DNA of 64,000 nucleotides from Pseudoalteromonas spongiae UST010723-006 (GTDB lineage: Bacteria > Pseudomonadota > Gammaproteobacteria > Enterobacterales > Alteromonadaceae), in assembly GCF_000238255.3 (NCBI RefSeq), contig NZ_CP011039.1, forward strand, positions 2,219,001 to 2,283,000, in the 5' to 3' direction. The position numbers and the translations under genes are program-made. This document shows positions 1 to 9,708 of this stretch, piece after piece. The notes beneath the pieces are model-generated. The model saw only the letters and a list, made by a program, of their open reading frames with translations. It made no database searches and had not been told where the DNA came from. Positions within the stretch are counted from its first letter, which is position 1; the number at the start of each line of letters is the position of its first letter.

Positions 1-117
1 ATCGTTTTCAACAAGCATTTGTTGTTCGATATCTGCAACCGGATTACCGCTTACTTGCCATGAATAAATTGCTTGTAACGCCAGTTTACGAGCTTTACGT
101 CTAGCTGCTGGTTTCAT
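1..117 (-). CDS. nusB: Transcription antitermination protein NusB (3' part cut off by window edge)
   Basis: This open frame starts at an ATG at 117 and runs off the left edge, giving 39 N-terminal residues. It opens [20 protein letters not shown] and continues with [11 protein letters not shown]. The Arg/Lys-rich start followed by AxQAxYxW is typical of NusB, which joins NusE (S10) on boxA RNA during rRNA antitermination. It is the last gene of the rib cluster, 9 bases after ribH. The ribH-nusB order is classical in gammaproteobacteria. Only the first quarter is visible, so folding and RNA-binding residues cannot be checked. Confidence 0.88.
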   Translation of the reverse strand, partial: MKPAARRKARKLALQAIYSWQVSGNPVADIEQQMLVEND

Positions 118-126
118 TAAGTACCC

Positions 127-591
127 TTAAATTTGTTCTAACAGGTTAACCATTTCTAGCGCACCTAAAGCAGCTTCGCCACCTTTGTTGCCCATTTTGG
201 TGCCCGCACGCTCAATTGCTTGCTCGATGTTTTCAGTTGTTAAAACACCAAACGCTACAGGAATATCGTAGTCTAGCGATACACTTGCTAGGCCTTTATT
301 TGACTCATTAGCAACTAAGTCAAAGTGCGGCGTACCACCACGAATAATCACACCAAGTGAAATGATTGCATCAAATTCTTTCTTTGCTGCGATGCGCTTA
401 GCTGCTAGAGGAAGCTCTACAGCACCCGGCACATAAACAACGGTAATATCGTCGTCATTTACATCACCAATACGCTTTAAGGTATCAACTGCACCATCAA
501 GTAAGCTTTTACCAATGAAATCGTTAAAGCGAGAAATAACGATAGCAAACTTTTTCCCTTGAGCGTTTAATTTACCTTCAATCACTTTCAT
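127..591 (-). CDS. ribH: 6,7-dimethyl-8-ribityllumazine synthase
   Basis: This enzyme condenses 5-amino-6-ribitylaminouracil with 3,4-dihydroxy-2-butanone 4-phosphate to lumazine, the penultimate step of riboflavin synthesis, in the cytoplasm. The 154-residue product has the normal length. It carries the [15 protein letters not shown] substrate-binding start, [12 protein letters not shown], and [11 protein letters not shown] with the active-site His. The C-terminus has [18 protein letters not shown]. The ATG at 591 begins [18 protein letters not shown], as in the family. It lies between ribBX and nusB on the same strand, and all its partner enzymes except a GTP cyclohydrolase II are in this cluster. 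Confidence 0.97.
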   Translation of the reverse strand: MKVIEGKLNAQGKKFAIVISRFNDFIGKSLLDGAVDTLKRIGDVNDDDITVVYVPGAVELPLAAKRIAAKKEFDAIISLGVIIRGGTPHFDLVANESNKGLASVSLDYDIPVAFGVLTTENIEQAIERAGTKMGNKGGEAALGALEMVNLLEQI

Positions 592-693
592 TTTATGCCC
601 TTCTCTTTGGCTAATTCATTTATCGCGCAATCGCAAAGGCGCGAATTTTATCATACTAAATTAAATTTTTTTAGGCTTATTTTTAGGCTTGTG

Positions 694-715
694 GTTGAGC
701 CTATTGCGGCTCAAC
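694..715 (-). other. Hairpin overlapping the ribBX stop codon
   Basis: GTTGAGCC at 694-701 pairs with GGCTCAAC at 708-715 around a 6-base loop, and the ribBX TAG stop lies at 701-703 within it. On the minus strand it is followed by AAGCCTAAAAATAAGCC, a short direct repeat, not by a clean U-run. It may stabilise or attenuate the message before ribH rather than act as a strong intrinsic terminator. Confidence 0.35.
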
Positions 716-1813
716 GTATTCCACTACTTCTAAGCCAAAACCTGAAATCGCATGGTACTTCTTCGGCATGCTCATTAAGCGCATTTTATGAATGCCTAAA
801 TCAGCCAAAATTTGTGAGCCTACGCCTACGGTGCGCGATGTACCTTGGAACTTTCGCACGCTCGGGCTTTCGCCTTTGTCTTGTGCTTCAAACGCTTTAA
901 ACAGGTGTTCAAGTTCTTCTGGGTTTTCGTGTTTCGCTAAAATAACTAATACACCGTTATTTTCAGCGATGTACTTCATCGCACCTGACAGTGTCCAGCT
1001 GCGATCGGATGCGCGATCTGACAATAAAATATCGTTAAACGTACTTTGTAAGTGAACACGTACTAAGGTTGCGTCATCTTCTTTTACATCACCTTTTTTC
1101 ATTGCGTAATGAAGTTGACCGTCAATTGTGTCTTTATAGGTCACAAGGTCAAACTCACCGTGTTCAGTTGGCAATTTACATTCTGCTACACGTTCAATAG
1201 TGGCTTCATTTAAGTTGCGGTATTCAATTAAATCCGCAATGGTACCCATTTTTAAACCGTGCTCTTTAGCAAAAATTTCTAAGTCTGGACGGCGCGCCAT
1301 GGTGCCATCTGGATTGAGTATTTCAACGATCACTGAAGATGGCTCGCAGCCTGCTAAGCGCGCTAAATCACAACCGGCTTCTGTGTGTCCTGCACGAGTC
1401 AATACACCACCCGGTTGCGCCATAATTGGAAAAATGTGACCTGGCTGTACGATATCTTCAGGTACCGCACCCTTTGCCACTGCAGCTTGTACTGTGCGTG
1501 CACGGTCTGCTGCTGAAATACCCGTTGTTACACCCTTTGCCGCTTCAATCGACATGGTAAAATTGGTAGAAAACTGTGCGCCGTTATTGCTTACCATTAG
1601 TGGTAAGTTAAGTTGCTGGCAACGCTCTTGTGTTAGCGTTAAACAAATCAAACCACGGCCATGTGTCGCCATAAAGTTAATTGCATCGGCACTGATGTGC
1701 TCAGATGCCATAATTAAGTCGCCTTCATTTTCACGGTCTTCGTCATCCATCAGAATGACCATTTTGCCTAGACGGATATCTTCAATAATTTCTGCTGCAG
1801 TGTGTAAGCCCAT
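701..1813 (-). CDS. ribBX: 3,4-dihydroxy-2-butanone-4-phosphate synthase with defunct GTP cyclohydrolase II domain (RibBX type)
   Basis: The N-terminal half (about residues 1-205) is a complete DHBP synthase, converting ribulose 5-phosphate to the four-carbon precursor of riboflavin. It carries [21 protein letters not shown] and [15 protein letters not shown]. The C-terminal half resembles GTP cyclohydrolase II in overall layout ([16 protein letters not shown] at about 252-254). However, the zinc cysteines of a working RibA (SECL and SLRCDCG) are absent: the matching stretch reads [19 protein letters not shown]. This is the RibBX variant known from proteobacteria, so RibB activity is expected and RibA activity is not. 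A separate ribA should exist elsewhere. The gene is 24 bases downstream of ribE. Confidence 0.9.
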   Translation of the reverse strand: MGLHTAAEIIEDIRLGKMVILMDDEDRENEGDLIMASEHISADAINFMATHGRGLICLTLTQERCQQLNLPLMVSNNGAQFSTNFTMSIEAAKGVTTGISAADRARTVQAAVAKGAVPEDIVQPGHIFPIMAQPGGVLTRAGHTEAGCDLARLAGCEPSSVIVEILNPDGTMARRPDLEIFAKEHGLKMGTIADLIEYRNLNEATIERVAECKLPTEHGEFDLVTYKDTIDGQLHYAMKKGDVKEDDATLVRVHLQSTFNDILLSDRASDRSWTLSGAMKYIAENNGVLVILAKHENPEELEHLFKAFEAQDKGESPSVRKFQGTSRTVGVGSQILADLGIHKMRLMSMPKKYHAISGFGLEVVEYVEPQ

Positions 1814-1837
1814 TTTGTTACCTTTGCTTGCGACTGG

Positions 1838-2497
1838 TTATCGATTCATAAAGCCAGCTTGCGCTAGAAGCTCATGAGTGAGAGAACTGGTTGGTTTTGC
1901 ATCTTGCTGTGGCATCATTAAACGCTCCAAATAACGTGCGAGCTGATCCACTTCTAAATTCACTTTGCTACCTACTTTAAAGCCACTAATCGTGGTTTCG
2001 CCTGCTGTGTGCGGCACAATGGTTAGCTTAAATTCGTTGTCGTTTATTTCGTTTACCGTAAGGCTAATGCCATCAATGCAAACCGAGCCTTTATACGGGA
2101 TATACTTGAGTAATTGCGCTGGTGCACAAAGCCAATAATCGGTTGCACGGGCATTGGCTTCAATACGGGTTACGGTTGCAATGCCGTCTATATGCCCAGA
2201 AACTAAATGACCGCCTAAACGCGATTGTGGCATTAACGCTTTTTCAAGGTTAACGGTTTGCCCAACTTGGTAGCTTTCAAAGTTGGTTAACGATAGGGTT
2301 TCTTTTGATACATCGGCTACATAGCCGTGGCCTGTTAAAGCAATAACCGTTAGACATACGCCATTGGTTGCAATGCTGTCACCTAATTTAACATCAGCCA
2401 AATCAAGTTTGCCTGAGTTAATGGTAACGCGCATGTCGCCAGCAATCATTTCAATTGCCGCAACGTTTCCGGTTGCTTCTATAATGCCTGTAAACAT
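1838..2497 (-). CDS. ribE: Riboflavin synthase alpha subunit
   Basis: This enzyme dismutates two lumazine molecules to riboflavin and 5-amino-6-ribitylaminouracil. The 219-residue protein begins MFTGIIEATG, the invariant start of the family, and consists of two lumazine-binding barrels. The first half has ATNGVCLTV and GGHLVSGHIDG. The second repeats these as SVCIDGISLTVNE and IVPHTAGETT. It follows ribD by one base, which implies translational coupling. The gene is called ribE in most bacteria and ribC in E. coli. Confidence 0.96.
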   Translation of the reverse strand: MFTGIIEATGNVAAIEMIAGDMRVTINSGKLDLADVKLGDSIATNGVCLTVIALTGHGYVADVSKETLSLTNFESYQVGQTVNLEKALMPQSRLGGHLVSGHIDGIATVTRIEANARATDYWLCAPAQLLKYIPYKGSVCIDGISLTVNEINDNEFKLTIVPHTAGETTISGFKVGSKVNLEVDQLARYLERLMMPQQDAKPTSSLTHELLAQAGFMNR

Positions 2498-2498
2498 A

Positions 2499-3620
2499 TT
2501 AATTTCTTTTTACTAATGCATGTAGACAGATATCCTGTCCAACTTGCTTGAGTGTGTTTATTTCAAGTTCAGGGACTTGAGACATGGTTGTAAATGTTGG
2601 CAAGTTAATCAAGCTCTTACTACTGTGCCCCATCAATTTAGGCGCCATAAACAGAACAAGTTCATCGACCAGCTGCTGTTCAAACATTTTACCTGCCAAG
2701 GTTGCGCCCGCTTCTAACAGTACTAAGTTAACGCCGCGCTCGGCTAATAATAACAATAAAGCGCGTAAATCTACTTTGCTATTGTTTTGCTCAACCACTA
2801 CTTGTTCAACAAAATGCGGCCAAGTGTGCGATTTATCAAGTGTTGTACGTGCAATAATTATTTTAGATGGTTGCTGAAATAACGCGAGATCCGGCGTTAG
2901 TCGATTTTGCGAATCAATAATCACGCGGATTGGCTGGCGAGTACTGTGTTTTGCATCAGTATCTGTCAATTCATCAGGGCGGACATTTAATTTCGCATTA
3001 TCGACAATAACGGTATCTGCCCCTGACAGTACCGCACAACTTTCTGCCCGTAAATCTTGCACTGCGCGGCGCGATTCACTACTGGTAATCCATTTACTTT
3101 CACCATTTTCAAGTGCCGTTTTGCCATCAAGGCTTGCCGCTAATTTACAGCGTACAAAAGGCAAGTTGGTGCGCATGCGTTTTAAAAAGCCCAAATTGAG
3201 TGCTTCGGCTTCATCGTTTAATAAGCCAAAATCGGTTTCGATTCCGGCATCTTCGAGCATTTTTAAACCGCGACCTGCGACTTCTGGGTTTGGATCCACC
3301 ATAGCAGCGACAACTCGGCTAACGCCTGCTTTAATTAGGCCTTCAGCACATGGCGGCGTGCGACCATAATGCGAACACGGTTCTAGCGTGACGTACGCGG
3401 TTGCCCCTTTAGCATTGTCACCTGCCATTTTCAGTGCATGCACTTCGGCATGAGGACCACCTGCTTGAATATGAAAGCCTTCACCGATGATTTGATTATC
3501 TTTAACTAAAACGCAACCTACGTTGGGGTTAGGCGTGGTGGTAAATCGACCGCGTTTAGCAAGCTCGATAGCGCGCGCCATATATTTGTGATCACATTCA
3601 GAAAAGCGATTGTTGTGCAT
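2499..3620 (-). CDS. ribD: Bifunctional diaminohydroxyphosphoribosylaminopyrimidine deaminase / 5-amino-6-(5-phosphoribosylamino)uracil reductase
   Basis: RibD catalyses two consecutive early steps of riboflavin synthesis. The N-terminal cytidine-deaminase fold carries the zinc site GGPHAEVHAL and PCSHYGRTPPC. The C-terminal reductase domain begins near CKLAASLDGKTA and includes LEAGATLAGKMF. I place the start at the ATG at 3620 (373 residues), 7 bases after a GAG-containing SD-like stretch. A GTG at 3632 in the same frame would add four residues and overlap nrdR by 8 bases. Either way nrdR and ribD are tightly coupled. Confidence 0.94.
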   Translation of the reverse strand: MHNNRFSECDHKYMARAIELAKRGRFTTTPNPNVGCVLVKDNQIIGEGFHIQAGGPHAEVHALKMAGDNAKGATAYVTLEPCSHYGRTPPCAEGLIKAGVSRVVAAMVDPNPEVAGRGLKMLEDAGIETDFGLLNDEAEALNLGFLKRMRTNLPFVRCKLAASLDGKTALENGESKWITSSESRRAVQDLRAESCAVLSGADTVIVDNAKLNVRPDELTDTDAKHSTRQPIRVIIDSQNRLTPDLALFQQPSKIIIARTTLDKSHTWPHFVEQVVVEQNNSKVDLRALLLLLAERGVNLVLLEAGATLAGKMFEQQLVDELVLFMAPKLMGHSSKSLINLPTFTTMSQVPELEINTLKQVGQDICLHALVKRN

Positions 3621-3624
3621 CAGA

Positions 3625-4074
3625 TTACTCACCTAAGCGTGCGATTTCTTCGCCAAATTCTTTAATGTCTTCAAATGAGCGGTAAACAGATGCAAAACGT
3701 ACGTAAGCAACTTTATCGAGTTTTTTCAGCGCTTCCATAATAAATTCGCCGACCGTTTTACTGTCAACTTCGCGCTCACCTGTTGCACGCAATTGCGATT
3801 TAATTTGGTGTACTACTTCTTCTACTTGTTCTGTACTGACAGGGCGTTTTTCTAGCGCACGATGCAAACCATTGCGAAGTTTATCTTCATTAAACGGTTC
3901 TCGGCTGCCGTCTTGCTTGATTACGCGTGGCATAACAAGCTCAGCACCTTCAAAGGTAGTAAAACGTTCGTGACATTCATTACATTCGCGACGGCGGCGA
4001 ACCTGATGACCACCACCTACTAAGCGTGAATCGATAACTTTGGTGTCATTGGCTGTACAAAAAGGACAATGCAT
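3625..4074 (-). CDS. nrdR: Transcriptional repressor NrdR
   Basis: NrdR is an ATP/dATP-sensing zinc-ribbon repressor of ribonucleotide reductase genes. The start is set at the ATG at 4074, because the family begins MHCPFC and a GAGAG stretch precedes it. The longer frame adds ten residues that look like terminator-derived sequence. The 149-residue product has the zinc ribbon CPFC...CNECHERF (residues 3-34) and then an ATP-cone, with [16 protein letters not shown] marking its start. It heads the rib cluster and is separated from glyA by an intrinsic terminator. Confidence 0.95.
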   Translation of the reverse strand: MHCPFCTANDTKVIDSRLVGGGHQVRRRRECNECHERFTTFEGAELVMPRVIKQDGSREPFNEDKLRNGLHRALEKRPVSTEQVEEVVHQIKSQLRATGEREVDSKTVGEFIMEALKKLDKVAYVRFASVYRSFEDIKEFGEEIARLGE

Positions 4075-4088
4075 AAACAACTCTCGAA

Positions 4089-4116
4089 AGAAAAAAGGCC
4101 GCAAAAAAGCGGCCTT
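4089..4116 (-). terminator. Intrinsic terminator of glyA
   Basis: On the minus strand, AAGGCCGC, a T6 loop and GCGGCCTT are followed by a T-run (the A-run at 4091-4096 on the plus strand). It lies 28 bases after the glyA stop and ends just before nrdR, so glyA and the nrdR-rib cluster are probably separate transcription units. Confidence 0.85.
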
Positions 4117-4144
4117 ATCATATCATGTTAACAATGAGAAAACA

Positions 4145-5401
4145 TTATGCGTAAACAGGGTGTTTCGCACAAATTGCTTTTACTTTCTCACGTACTTCAT
4201 CTTGTACTTTTGTATCTTCGATGTTGTCTAGCACATCACAGATCCAGCCAGTTAACTCTTTTGCTTCTGCTTCTTTAAAACCACGACGCGTGATTGCAGG
4301 AGAACCGATACGCAGACCAGACGTTACAAACGGAGAACGTGGGTCGTTTGGTACTGAGTTTTTGTTAACTGTAATGTAAGCATTACCAAGTGCTGCGTCC
4401 GCATCTTTACCTGTGATATCTTTGTTGATTAAATCAAGTAAGAATAGGTGGTTGTCTGTTTTACCAGAAACAACGTCGTAACCACGTGCTTTAAATACTT
4501 CAACCATAGCTTGCGCATTCTTAACAACTTGTGTTTGGTATGCTTTGAACTCTGGCTCTAGTGCTTCTTTAAATGCAACCGCTTTAGCAGCGATTACGTG
4601 ACATAAAGGACCACCTTGACCACCTGGGAATACCGCAGAGTTTAACTTTTTGTAAATCTCTTCGTCACCACAGTTAGACACGATTAAGCCACCACGAGGA
4701 CCCGCTAGTGTTTTGTGTGTTGTTGTCGTAACCACGTGTGCAAATGGCACTGGGCTTGGGTATACGCCTGCAGCAACAAGGCCAGCAACGTGTGCCATAT
4801 CAACTAGAAGGTAAGCACCTACTTTGTCTGCGATTTCACGGAATTTAGCCCAATCAACAATACCTGAGTATGCTGAGAAACCACCGATAATCATTTTAGG
4901 CTTGTGCTCTAGTGCTAGCGCTTCAACTTGTGCGTAGTCGATTTCGCCAGTTTCTTCGTTTAGGCCGTACTGAACTGCGTTGTACGTTTTACCTGAGAAG
5001 TTTACGTGTGAACCGTGAGTTAGGTGACCGCCGTGTGCAAGGCTCATACCTAAAACTGTGTCGCCCGGCTGAAGTAACGCTTGGAATACTGCCGCGTTTG
5101 CTTGCGAACCCGCGTGCGGTTGCACGTTTGCGTAATCTGTACCGAATAATTCGTTAGCGCGATCAATTGCTAATTGCTCAACAACATCAACGTGCTCACA
5201 ACCACCGTAGTAACGCTTGTAAGGGTAACCTTCCGCGTATTTGTTAGTTAACTGAGAACCTTGTGCTTCAAGTACACGCGGGCTACAGTAGTTTTCAGAC
5301 GCGATAAGTTCGATGTGCTCTTCTTGACGCTGCTTTTCTTTTTCCATTGCGCCAAATAGTTCTGGATCAAAATCCGAGATATTCATGCTACGTTCTAACA
5401 T
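4145..5401 (-). CDS. glyA: Serine hydroxymethyltransferase
   Basis: This PLP enzyme interconverts serine and glycine with tetrahydrofolate and is the main source of one-carbon units. The 418-residue protein aligns by eye along its whole length with E. coli GlyA, from [16 protein letters not shown] to the C-terminal [21 protein letters not shown] contains the PLP lysine. [19 protein letters not shown] and [16 protein letters not shown] segments are present. A GGAG five to six bases before the ATG supports the start. It appears monocistronic, with its own leader upstream and a terminator downstream. Confidence 0.98.
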   Translation of the reverse strand: MLERSMNISDFDPELFGAMEKEKQRQEEHIELIASENYCSPRVLEAQGSQLTNKYAEGYPYKRYYGGCEHVDVVEQLAIDRANELFGTDYANVQPHAGSQANAAVFQALLQPGDTVLGMSLAHGGHLTHGSHVNFSGKTYNAVQYGLNEETGEIDYAQVEALALEHKPKMIIGGFSAYSGIVDWAKFREIADKVGAYLLVDMAHVAGLVAAGVYPSPVPFAHVVTTTTHKTLAGPRGGLIVSNCGDEEIYKKLNSAVFPGGQGGPLCHVIAAKAVAFKEALEPEFKAYQTQVVKNAQAMVEVFKARGYDVVSGKTDNHLFLLDLINKDITGKDADAALGNAYITVNKNSVPNDPRSPFVTSGLRIGSPAITRRGFKEAEAKELTGWICDVLDNIEDTKVQDEVREKVKAICAKHPVYA

Positions 5402-5436
5402 GGTTACTCCTAAATAGAAGATGGTTGTGGGATAAA

Positions 5437-5468
5437 GGGCGTATTGTACGCTTAAAAAGCGCCCTTGC
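5437..5468 (-). promoter_or_regulatory. Candidate glyA promoter/operator with nested inverted repeat
   Basis: About 40-65 bases upstream of glyA, AAGGGCG and CGCCCTT form an outer inverted repeat that encloses CGCTT-TTT-AAGCG and a TACAAT that could be a -10 element. E. coli glyA is controlled by PurR and MetR, but this does not match the PurR box I know. Assignment to a regulator is not possible from sequence alone. Confidence 0.35.
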
Positions 5469-5600
5469 CTACTTTGTATATGTGAAGTTATTTAAACAGG
5501 GATTGAAAATTTTTCACAGTGTATTTTTAATGATATTTTTAAATCGAAATATAAATATTTAAAATACAACACAAACCATCCATTAAATTTAATTATGCAA

Positions 5601-7829
5601 CTACCAGTGTTTGCCTAATGATACAAAAAAGCTGGATTCGCCATCGTCGGTTGCGCCAAAACCAAATGCAGCTGGGCCAAAGCGTGTATCGGTGCCAACA
5701 AACAAGCTGCTGGCAAAAATAAGCTCAGATAAATCGACGCTTTGTTGAATATCCCACACATTACCTACTTCAGCACTCACACCAAGGTAAAGTGGCATGC
5801 TGGTCATATTAAGCATATCGCGTCCTAAATCGTATTGATAAATCACTGCGCCAAACGTTTTTTTAGGACCGTTTAACACGTTTTTGCCATAACCTGATAA
5901 GTTTAAAAAACCACCCAAGCGCTCAGTATTAACGGTAAATGTACCGTCTGATTCATAACTGGTATACGATGCTGTGCCAACTAAGCCGTGGTGGCGAATA
6001 GAAAAAGCGCCGCGCCAATCAATTTTGTATTTACTGGCATAGCGACTGTCGATTGGGTCCAGGCGATCATCGTACGCTTCTTTAAAACGCCCATAATAAA
6101 CACGTAGTCGATTACCTTGGGTTGGAAAACTAATGCTATCTAAGGTGTCATACATCAAACTGCTGTAAAACCCCGTTTGATCAAAGGGGAATTTATCATT
6201 TATCAATGATTTTTGTTCAAGTTCGCCTACATCACGTATTGTGCCAAACTCAAATCGCCAAAAATTATTAATGTTGTAACCGAGCGCCAAATTACCACGT
6301 AGGTGATTCTTTTCTAAATCAAAGTACGCTTGCGTTACCGTTTGTAGCTTGTATCTGTCTTTGATAAACGCGAGGCGAGCACTCGCATAATAGTCATCTT
6401 CTGCGTTTAGTGGTTGATAAAATTCGGTCGCGATATACTCTTCAAAACCAAGCGAGATCTCATTGCGCCAAAGCCCTCCATAGCGATTAATATTGCCGCG
6501 CGTAAACGCCATATCAATTGAGAGCACCGAGTTTACTGTCACGTCACTTTGATAATTAGCGCCAAAATCTAAATAGTTTGGCCCCCACGATTTACCAATT
6601 GTTTTTAATACCAACACTCGCCCTTGCTCGGTATCTTTAAACTCGGTTTCAACACGCTCAAATTCATTGAGCGCATAAACGCGATTTACCGCCTGCTGCA
6701 CATCATGCTCTGACGGAGTGTCTCCTGGGTTAATCGAAAAGTGTTTGAGTATCAATTTATTATTTACATCTGACAAATTATCCAACGAAATCGCAAGTAC
6801 TGGGTTATAAATTGGCTGAAACCACACTTGGCTGCGCTCGCGCTTAGCGACTTGATACGCCTCAAATGCACTCGGTGAAATAGCTAAGGATTGCAGTTTT
6901 GGTTCTGCGATTTTTGCAGCGGCAAGGCCGCGCACTAACGACTCTTCTAAATCAGCCCAGTCGGTGGTGCTTAAGTCATCAATGTCGGGGCGAATATAAA
7001 TATCTTTTTCACTTAGCAAACGTTTTTGCCATTGTGTTGAGGCATTGGTCAAAATGGTAGAAAGTTGGCCAAGTACTTCCATGGTTGATGTGAACTCATT
7101 CGACTGAGCAAGTGATGCACCTATATCTACGGCTATAACGATATCTGCGCCCATCTCTTTTACTACGTCAACCGGCAAATTATTGGCGATGCCACCATCA
7201 ACCAGCAAGCGACCATCAATTTCGGTCGGCTGCACAGCCCCGGGTACCGAGGCCGAAGCTTGCATTGCTTCAGCAATACTACCAGATGAAATTACCACGG
7301 CTTCACTGGTCGATAAATCGGTCGCAATTGCGCGATACGGGATTGCCAGCTGGTCAAAATCATCAAACAAATGCACTGAACGCGTTGAGTTTCGCAATAA
7401 ACGACTCATACTTTGCCCGACAAGCAAACCTTTAGATGAGCGCAATGCACCGTCACGAATACCAAAATTCAGTTGTAGATTATATTTATCGCGTAACTCT
7501 TTATCGCGATAGCGTAATACTTCTCTTGGAATATCATCTGAATAACCTTGGTTCCAATCTTCATTAAGCATAAATTTTTCAATTTCACTTGCTGAATATC
7601 CCAAGGCATACATACCTGCAACATAAGCACCAATGCTAGTACCGGCGATATAATCGATTTTTACATTATTCGCTTCAAGTACCTTTAACACGCCAATGTG
7701 CGCGCCGCCTTTGGCGCCGCCACCACCGAGCACTAAACCTATTTTTGGCTGATTCGATGCACTTAGTTCAAAACTCATCAATATTGAACAAAATAAAAGA
7801 TAAAGAGAGGTTTTATTTAGCGCCGGCAT
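5601..7829 (-). CDS. Patatin-like phospholipase fused to an outer-membrane barrel (type Vd autotransporter, PlpD-like)
   Basis: The 742-residue protein has a signal peptide (about residues 1-25), then a patatin domain with the oxyanion loop LVLGGGGAKGGAHIG, the nucleophile motif GTSIG, and the dyad Asp in DGGIANNLPV. A POTRA-like segment around residues 345-415 follows. The C-terminal 320 residues are rich in alternating aromatic strands and end in the aromatic SLGKHW, as outer-membrane barrels do. The length is close to P. aeruginosa PlpD (728), the type Vd prototype, which has lipase activity. It should be an outer-membrane or surface lipolytic enzyme. It is 199 bases from glyA on the same strand and divergent from ettA. 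Confidence 0.88.
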   Translation of the reverse strand: MPALNKTSLYLLFCSILMSFELSASNQPKIGLVLGGGGAKGGAHIGVLKVLEANNVKIDYIAGTSIGAYVAGMYALGYSASEIEKFMLNEDWNQGYSDDIPREVLRYRDKELRDKYNLQLNFGIRDGALRSSKGLLVGQSMSRLLRNSTRSVHLFDDFDQLAIPYRAIATDLSTSEAVVISSGSIAEAMQASASVPGAVQPTEIDGRLLVDGGIANNLPVDVVKEMGADIVIAVDIGASLAQSNEFTSTMEVLGQLSTILTNASTQWQKRLLSEKDIYIRPDIDDLSTTDWADLEESLVRGLAAAKIAEPKLQSLAISPSAFEAYQVAKRERSQVWFQPIYNPVLAISLDNLSDVNNKLILKHFSINPGDTPSEHDVQQAVNRVYALNEFERVETEFKDTEQGRVLVLKTIGKSWGPNYLDFGANYQSDVTVNSVLSIDMAFTRGNINRYGGLWRNEISLGFEEYIATEFYQPLNAEDDYYASARLAFIKDRYKLQTVTQAYFDLEKNHLRGNLALGYNINNFWRFEFGTIRDVGELEQKSLINDKFPFDQTGFYSSLMYDTLDSISFPTQGNRLRVYYGRFKEAYDDRLDPIDSRYASKYKIDWRGAFSIRHHGLVGTASYTSYESDGTFTVNTERLGGFLNLSGYGKNVLNGPKKTFGAVIYQYDLGRDMLNMTSMPLYLGVSAEVGNVWDIQQSVDLSELIFASSLFVGTDTRFGPAAFGFGATDDGESSFFVSLGKHW

Positions 7830-7973
7830 AGGTAAGCAATTACTATTATTTTTATGTGACTTTACCTTAACTTAACAGAATGACATTTTAAATCTACTAC
7901 GACATTGAATGCCCCCATTTATCACACTACAATATGCAGCAATTACATTATTAAAATCACTATAGGATTATTC

Positions 7974-9647
7974 ATGCCTTTACCGGATAAGTTTATCTAC
8001 ACGATGCATCGTGTAAGTAAAGTAGTGCCGCCAAAGCGTACTATTTTAAAAGATATCTCGCTTTCATTTTTCCCTGGCGCAAAAATTGGTGTGCTTGGTT
8101 TAAACGGTGCAGGTAAATCTACCTTGCTTCGTATTATGGCGGGCGTTGACACTGAGTTTGAAGGTGAAGCGCGCGCGTTCCCTGATACAAAAATTGGTTA
8201 CTTACCACAGGAACCTGTACTAGACGAAAACAAAACAGTACGTGAAACAGTTGAAGAAGCCCTTTCTGAAGTAACGAATGCCCTTGCACGTTTAGATGAA
8301 GTTTACGCTGAATACGCAATGGACGGTGCAGATTTTGACGCATTGGCAAAAGAGCAAGGTGAACTTGAAGCAATTATTCAGGCGCACGATGGTCACAACC
8401 TAGATAATGCACTAGAGCGTGCTGCCGATGCACTTCGTTTACCAGAGTGGGACACGCCAATTAAAGTACTTTCAGGAGGTGAGCGTCGCCGTGTTGCAAT
8501 TTGTCGTTTATTACTTGAAAAGCCAGACATGCTATTACTCGACGAACCAACTAACCACTTAGATGCTGAATCAGTAGCTTGGTTAGAGCGTTTCTTACAC
8601 GATTACGAAGGCACTGTTGTGGCGATTACCCACGACCGTTATTTCTTAGATAACGTGGCAGGTTGGATTTTAGAGCTTGACCGTGGTGAAGGTATTCCGT
8701 GGGAAGGTAACTACTCATCATGGCTTGAGCAAAAAGATGCGCGTTTGAAGCAAGAAGAAAAAGCGGAAAAAGCACGTCAGAAATCAATTGCGCAAGAACT
8801 TGAGTGGGTACGTTCAAACCCGAAAGGCCGCCAGGCTAAATCGAAAGCACGTATGGCACAATTCTCAGAACTACAACATTCTGATTACCAAAAGCGTAAC
8901 GAAACCAACGAGCTATTTATTCCACCAGGTCCTCGCCTAGGTGATAAAGTACTAGAAGTAAACAACATCAAAAAAGGCTACGGCGACCGTGTACTAATTG
9001 ATGATTTAAGCTTCTCAGTACCAAAAGGTGCAATCGTTGGTATTATCGGTGCTAACGGTGCTGGTAAATCAACCTTATTCCGTATGCTAGGCGGTCAAGA
9101 AACACCAGATGCAGGTTCATTTGAACTAGGTGAAACCGTTGAACTTGCAACAGTTGACCAGTTCCGTGACGATTTAGATGGTTCAAACACCGTATTCCAA
9201 GAATTATCTGAAGGCCAAGACGTATTGAAAATTGGTAACTTTGAAATTGCTAGCCGTGCTTATGTATCGCGCTTTAACTTTAAAGGTAACGACCAGCAAA
9301 AATACGTGAAAGACTTATCAGGTGGTGAGCGTAACCGTCTTCACCTAGCTAAGCTGTTAAAAGCTGGCGGCAACATGATCTTACTCGATGAGCCTACCAA
9401 TGACCTCGACGTTGAAACACTGCGTGCCCTTGAGAATGCGATTTTAGAATTCCCAGGCTGTGTAATGTGTATCTCGCACGACCGTTGGTTCCTTGACCGT
9501 ATTGCTACGCATATTCTTGATTACCGTGATGAAGGTCAAGTTAACTTCTTCGAAGGTAACTACACAGAATACGAAGCATGGCTTAAGAAAACGCTTGGTG
9601 CAGAAGCGGCGCAACCTAAGCGTATTAAGTACAAGAAAATCGGTTAA
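7974..9647 (+). CDS. ettA: Energy-dependent translational throttle protein EttA (ABC-F)
   Basis: EttA is a ribosome-binding ABC-F ATPase that gates the first peptide bond according to ATP/ADP level. The start is set at ATG 7974, behind TAGGA, because the protein then begins MPLPDKFIYTMHRVSKVVPP like known EttA. The upstream 23-codon extension of the open frame has no such support. Two ABC cassettes are present, with Walker A GLNGAGKST and GANGAGKST, signatures LSGGERRR and LSGGERNR, and Walker B LLLDEPTNHLD and ILLDEPTNDLD. The 557 residues match the family. It is a single gene closed by a terminator. Confidence 0.97.
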   Translation: MPLPDKFIYTMHRVSKVVPPKRTILKDISLSFFPGAKIGVLGLNGAGKSTLLRIMAGVDTEFEGEARAFPDTKIGYLPQEPVLDENKTVRETVEEALSEVTNALARLDEVYAEYAMDGADFDALAKEQGELEAIIQAHDGHNLDNALERAADALRLPEWDTPIKVLSGGERRRVAICRLLLEKPDMLLLDEPTNHLDAESVAWLERFLHDYEGTVVAITHDRYFLDNVAGWILELDRGEGIPWEGNYSSWLEQKDARLKQEEKAEKARQKSIAQELEWVRSNPKGRQAKSKARMAQFSELQHSDYQKRNETNELFIPPGPRLGDKVLEVNNIKKGYGDRVLIDDLSFSVPKGAIVGIIGANGAGKSTLFRMLGGQETPDAGSFELGETVELATVDQFRDDLDGSNTVFQELSEGQDVLKIGNFEIASRAYVSRFNFKGNDQQKYVKDLSGGERNRLHLAKLLKAGGNMILLDEPTNDLDVETLRALENAILEFPGCVMCISHDRWFLDRIATHILDYRDEGQVNFFEGNYTEYEAWLKKTLGAEAAQPKRIKYKKIG

Positions 9648-9664
9648 TTGATTTTCACACTATA

Positions 9665-9693
9665 CAAAAAAGCCCGCAATGTGCGGGCTTTTT
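9665..9693 (+). terminator. Bidirectional intrinsic terminator between ettA and the rhomboid gene
   Basis: AGCCCGCA (9671-9678) and TGCGGGCT (9682-9689) form a stem flanked by an A-run and a T-run. It can therefore terminate ettA on the plus strand and the convergent rhomboid gene on the minus strand. Confidence 0.9.
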
Positions 9694-9708
9694 AATGCAT
9701 AAGCGTTA

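Noticed and set aside
592..700. Possible FMN riboswitch in the rib cluster
   Set aside because: Neither the ribBX-ribH gap nor the other tight junctions has room for, or resemblance to, the six-helix RFN element. The cluster is nearly gap-free.
701..3369. Several 80-130 codon plus-strand frames opposite the rib genes
   Set aside because: They are antisense to strongly conserved genes with clear motifs, and none shows a domain or a plausible start.
4040..4231. Plus-strand 63-codon frame across the nrdR-glyA gap
   Set aside because: It crosses the glyA terminator and lies opposite both genes. It has no coding signature.
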